56,624 nucleotides of DNA. It comes from Sphingomonas sp. Its GTDB lineage: Bacteria > Pseudomonadota > Alphaproteobacteria > Sphingomonadales > Sphingomonadaceae. Where the stretch lies: positions 1-56,624 of the forward strand of contig JACDEB010000005.1 of NCBI GenBank assembly GCA_013816595.1. The letters are read 5' to 3'. Of this stretch, positions 54,701-56,624 are shown piece after piece; the first letter of the stretch is position 1, and every line of letters starts with the position of its first letter. The position numbers were made by a program, and so were the translations under genes. Below the pieces are notes generated by a model. It ran no database searches, was not told the origin of the DNA, and worked only from the letters and a program-made list of their open reading frames with translations.

Positions 54701-54956
54701 TAGCGATCACCCAAGCACTGGTTAGTGCCGATCCATTCAATCTTCGATCCGGTTCGCTCTGGAGTGTTCGTCTTCAGCTCAAATCGCATACGGCCGAAGG
54801 ATTTGCCATCTTGGTGCGGACTTGGGCTTGCCTCATCTCACCCACTTTTTCCTCGACATCTTGGATTTTTTTTGATATCGCGAAACTCCACTCGCGATCT
54901 CTAAATCAAAAATTCCCCGTATTTTCGGTTGAGCGGCGCTCGGCGAGACGATCCCC
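54701..54956. other. intergenic gap before the integrase
   Basis: About 255 bases between the operon's last gene and the integrase. It becomes AT-rich (a run of eight T at about 54868-54875). No gene, tRNA or clear terminator is seen. A composition break here marks the edge of the mobile remnant. Confidence 0.4.
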
Positions 54957-56105
54957 TTGAATCGTGGCCCTTGTCGAACAAGTGCATTGGTCGTCTCGAA
55001 ATTTGGAAGGAATTGCTTTTTGAATCAGCAATGGCCCGGCAATGATATCGGCTACTTTCCAATTTCGGCCGCTCTGGGCAAAGCGCCGACCGCTGGGGCT
55101 TCATCCCGGACATTTCCTGCTCGGCCAGCAGGCTACTCCGGTTCACTCTTGCCTATCTGGCAGACGCATGCACTCGCTGCACCCGAGATCACGGTTGCTG
55201 CGCTCTATGTTAATTATGCACAGGCCAAATCCGATCATCGATCGATCGGTGAGATCAGGCGAATTTTTGAGCGGCACATCTTGCCCGATCTCGGTTGGCG
55301 CAGTGTGCAGTCTATCGATCGAACCGATGTTACATTGTTGCTCGATAAAGTTGCGCGACTCGAACAGCGACGTACGCCGGTCATGGCGAGAGCGGTCGCA
55401 GCGCAACTTTCCGCATACTTTTCATGGGCAATCGCGCGATTGCCGAACCTCGGCGACAATCCTTGTCGACTTGCCAGCCGGCCTCCAAAGCCGCGATCGC
55501 GATCGAGGGTTTTAAGCGATGGGGAAGTCCAAGCACTTTGGCTTGTGCTCGACCAGGAAGCGCGTCCCTGGAGTGTCGCGATAAAGCTGATCCTGCTTAC
55601 TGGTCAGAGGCGCGGCGAGGTGTTCGACGCTAGTTGGAACGAATTCGACCTTGAACGCTCGATTTGGACGATACCGGCGGAGCGCTCAAAAAACGGTCGC
55701 GAGCACGAAGTGCCGCTTTCCGCAGCTGCAGTCGACTTGATCCGAGGTCTGGGGCCGGCCTCTGCGGGAAAATTATTTCCTTCCCGAACAAACCCTCAGC
55801 GCAGCGCGTCTGGGTTCAGTAAAGCGATGGCGCGGATCACCCGCGCCGTTGCCGCCGTCACCGGGCGCCCGGCTCATTTCACTCTCCAGGACCTGAGACG
55901 AACAGTCGCGACCCGTTTGCAAGCTTTGGGGGTGCGGTTGGAAGTGACCGAGGCGGTGCTCAACCACATCTCCGGCTCGCGCGGCGGAATTGTCGGCGTT
56001 TACCAGCTTTACCAATTCGAGGCTGAAAAGCGCGCCGCGCTCGACCGATGGGCAGCGGAACTCGAGAAAATCGTACAGATCGACGCAATTGATCAGCAAT
56101 CATAG
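54957..56105 (+). CDS. tyrosine-type integrase, N-terminally short
   Basis: A 382-residue frame. A core-binding domain (YVNYAQAKSDHRSIGEIRRI, FERHILPDLG) is followed by a catalytic domain with Arg-I in LLTGQRRGEVFDAS, LEVTEAVLNHISG (third box) and the nucleophile region GVYQLYQFEAEKRAALDRWA. The box-II motif is F-T-L-Q-D-L-R-R-T: the usual His is Gln311. P4-type integrases normally begin with a DNA-binding DUF4102 domain; the first 70 residues here do not match it. The gene may be decayed at its 5' end. It faces tRNA-Lys 400 bases downstream, the typical target. Confidence 0.7.
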   Translation: MNRGPCRTSALVVSKFGRNCFLNQQWPGNDIGYFPISAALGKAPTAGASSRTFPARPAGYSGSLLPIWQTHALAAPEITVAALYVNYAQAKSDHRSIGEIRRIFERHILPDLGWRSVQSIDRTDVTLLLDKVARLEQRRTPVMARAVAAQLSAYFSWAIARLPNLGDNPCRLASRPPKPRSRSRVLSDGEVQALWLVLDQEARPWSVAIKLILLTGQRRGEVFDASWNEFDLERSIWTIPAERSKNGREHEVPLSAAAVDLIRGLGPASAGKLFPSRTNPQRSASGFSKAMARITRAVAAVTGRPAHFTLQDLRRTVATRLQALGVRLEVTEAVLNHISGSRGGIVGVYQLYQFEAEKRAALDRWAAELEKIVQIDAIDQQS

Positions 56106-56119
56106 CGAAGAAGGTTTCG

Positions 56120-56257
56120 ATGCCGGTGATTCCAAAACCGAAAGATGAGGGCCCGCTATTCAATGGTAAAACAATGGTCATATTTGGCAAGGCGCCGGTC
56201 AAGCGGCGGAAGCCTCCAACCGAGACTGTCGAGAAAAAAGAGGCGACCGACGACTAG
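56120..56257 (+). CDS. small basic hypothetical protein
   Basis: A 45-codon ORF: MPVIPKPKDEGPLFNGKTMV, then IFGKAPVKRRKPPTETVEK and an acidic end. AAGG sits five to six bases upstream of the ATG. It has a basic centre and low complexity but codon use like real genes. It lies 15 bases after the integrase and could be part of the same mobile unit. No family is recognised. Confidence 0.4.
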   Translation: MPVIPKPKDEGPLFNGKTMVIFGKAPVKRRKPPTETVEKKEATDD

Positions 56258-56348
56258 CTATTTTCGGGACAAATTTCAGTCACTTTCGCCGTTTTCCGCC
56301 CGTCAGTTTCCCGGCCTATAGAAACTTCATTGATTAAAATATGTTGGA

Positions 56349-56362
56349 TGCACCCGGGTGCA
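56349..56362. repeat. 14-bp perfect palindrome TGCACCCGGGTGCA
   Basis: An exact 14-base palindrome between the small ORF and tRNA-Lys, in an otherwise AT-rich stretch. Such sites are typical of dimeric regulators. It is 150 bases from the tRNA 3' end, where an integrase-related control or attachment element could sit. Confidence 0.45.
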
Positions 56363-56511
56363 AACTAAAACCGTTTCGACTGAATAGGTTGCGTGGTTTT
56401 AGGCGGGTTTGAGCAGCCCCTCGAACTTCAATTTAGGCGATAATTTCGGCCGGAATTAAAGGATTTTATAGGGTTTTTCGGCCCAAAATTGAAGGGAATT
56501 GAAATAAAAAA

Positions 56512-56587
<76 letters not shown>

Positions 56588-56624
56588 CCAAATTTCTTGG
56601 GCTGCCAAGGGCAATGCGCTGGCG

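Overview
The window looks like a chromosomal segment of an alphaproteobacterium, most likely a sphingomonad (Sphingomonadales). The pointers are a DksA with the alphaproteobacterial, cysteine-poor zinc-finger region, a DUF1465 protein, two small YdcH/DUF465 proteins, a SleB-type hydrolase and high-GC housekeeping genes from about 30.4 kb onward. The taxonomic call is an inference from gene content; there is no rRNA in the window.

Region 1 (1-30 kb) is an exopolysaccharide/O-antigen locus, AT-richer and more mosaic than the rest. It opens with the tail of an ABC exporter and a nucleotidyltransferase-like gene. Then come glycosyltransferases, two SAM methyltransferases, UDP-GlcNAc 2-epimerase (wecB), a Wzx-like flippase and a Wzy-like polymerase. 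A decayed IS5-family element sits exactly between the polymerase and a convergent acyltransferase. After a stretch of gene debris, a tightly overlapping operon (14.3-21.9 kb) holds a bi-domain oxidoreductase, a heparinase II/III-like protein, a GT4 glycosyltransferase, a phosphoglycosyl transferase, a PglD-like acetyltransferase and a PglE-like aminotransferase. A PglF-like 4,6-dehydratase converges on it. The last four match the UDP-N,N'-diacetylbacillosamine route. Wza-Wzc export/kinase genes (with a Tyr-Gly tail encoded by a hexanucleotide repeat) and an O-antigen-ligase-like gene with a coupled partner close the locus.

Region 2 (30-44 kb) is GC-rich. It holds UDP-xylose synthase-like and GalE enzymes, two small exported proteins, surE, dksA, two YdcH genes, DUF1465, a nitronate monooxygenase/UDP-glucuronate 4-epimerase pair, and envelope genes (J-domain membrane protein, L,D-transpeptidase, SleB-like hydrolase, VanZ, CAP protein).

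Region 3 (43.9-44.8 kb) is a gene graveyard: a VOC/glyoxalase gene with a nonsense codon, an 18-codon fossil of a second DUF979 gene, and a frameshifted half of a paralogue of the epimerase at 37.3 kb.

Region 4 (44.9-54.7 kb) is the most interesting part: a seven-gene same-strand array, mostly joined by ATGA/GTGA overlaps. It encodes 5-oxoprolinase, DUF969 and DUF979 membrane proteins, DUF2891, an N-formylglutamate amidohydrolase-like protein, a DUF1704 HExxxH metallopeptidase-like protein and a glutathione-synthase-like ATP-grasp ligase. I read it as a pathway that imports, opens, trims and ligates glutamate- or pyroglutamate-containing small peptides; the substrate is unknown. The window ends with an N-terminally short tyrosine integrase whose usual box-II His is Gln, a 45-codon ORF and tRNA-Lys(CTT), which looks like the relic of a tRNA-integrated island.
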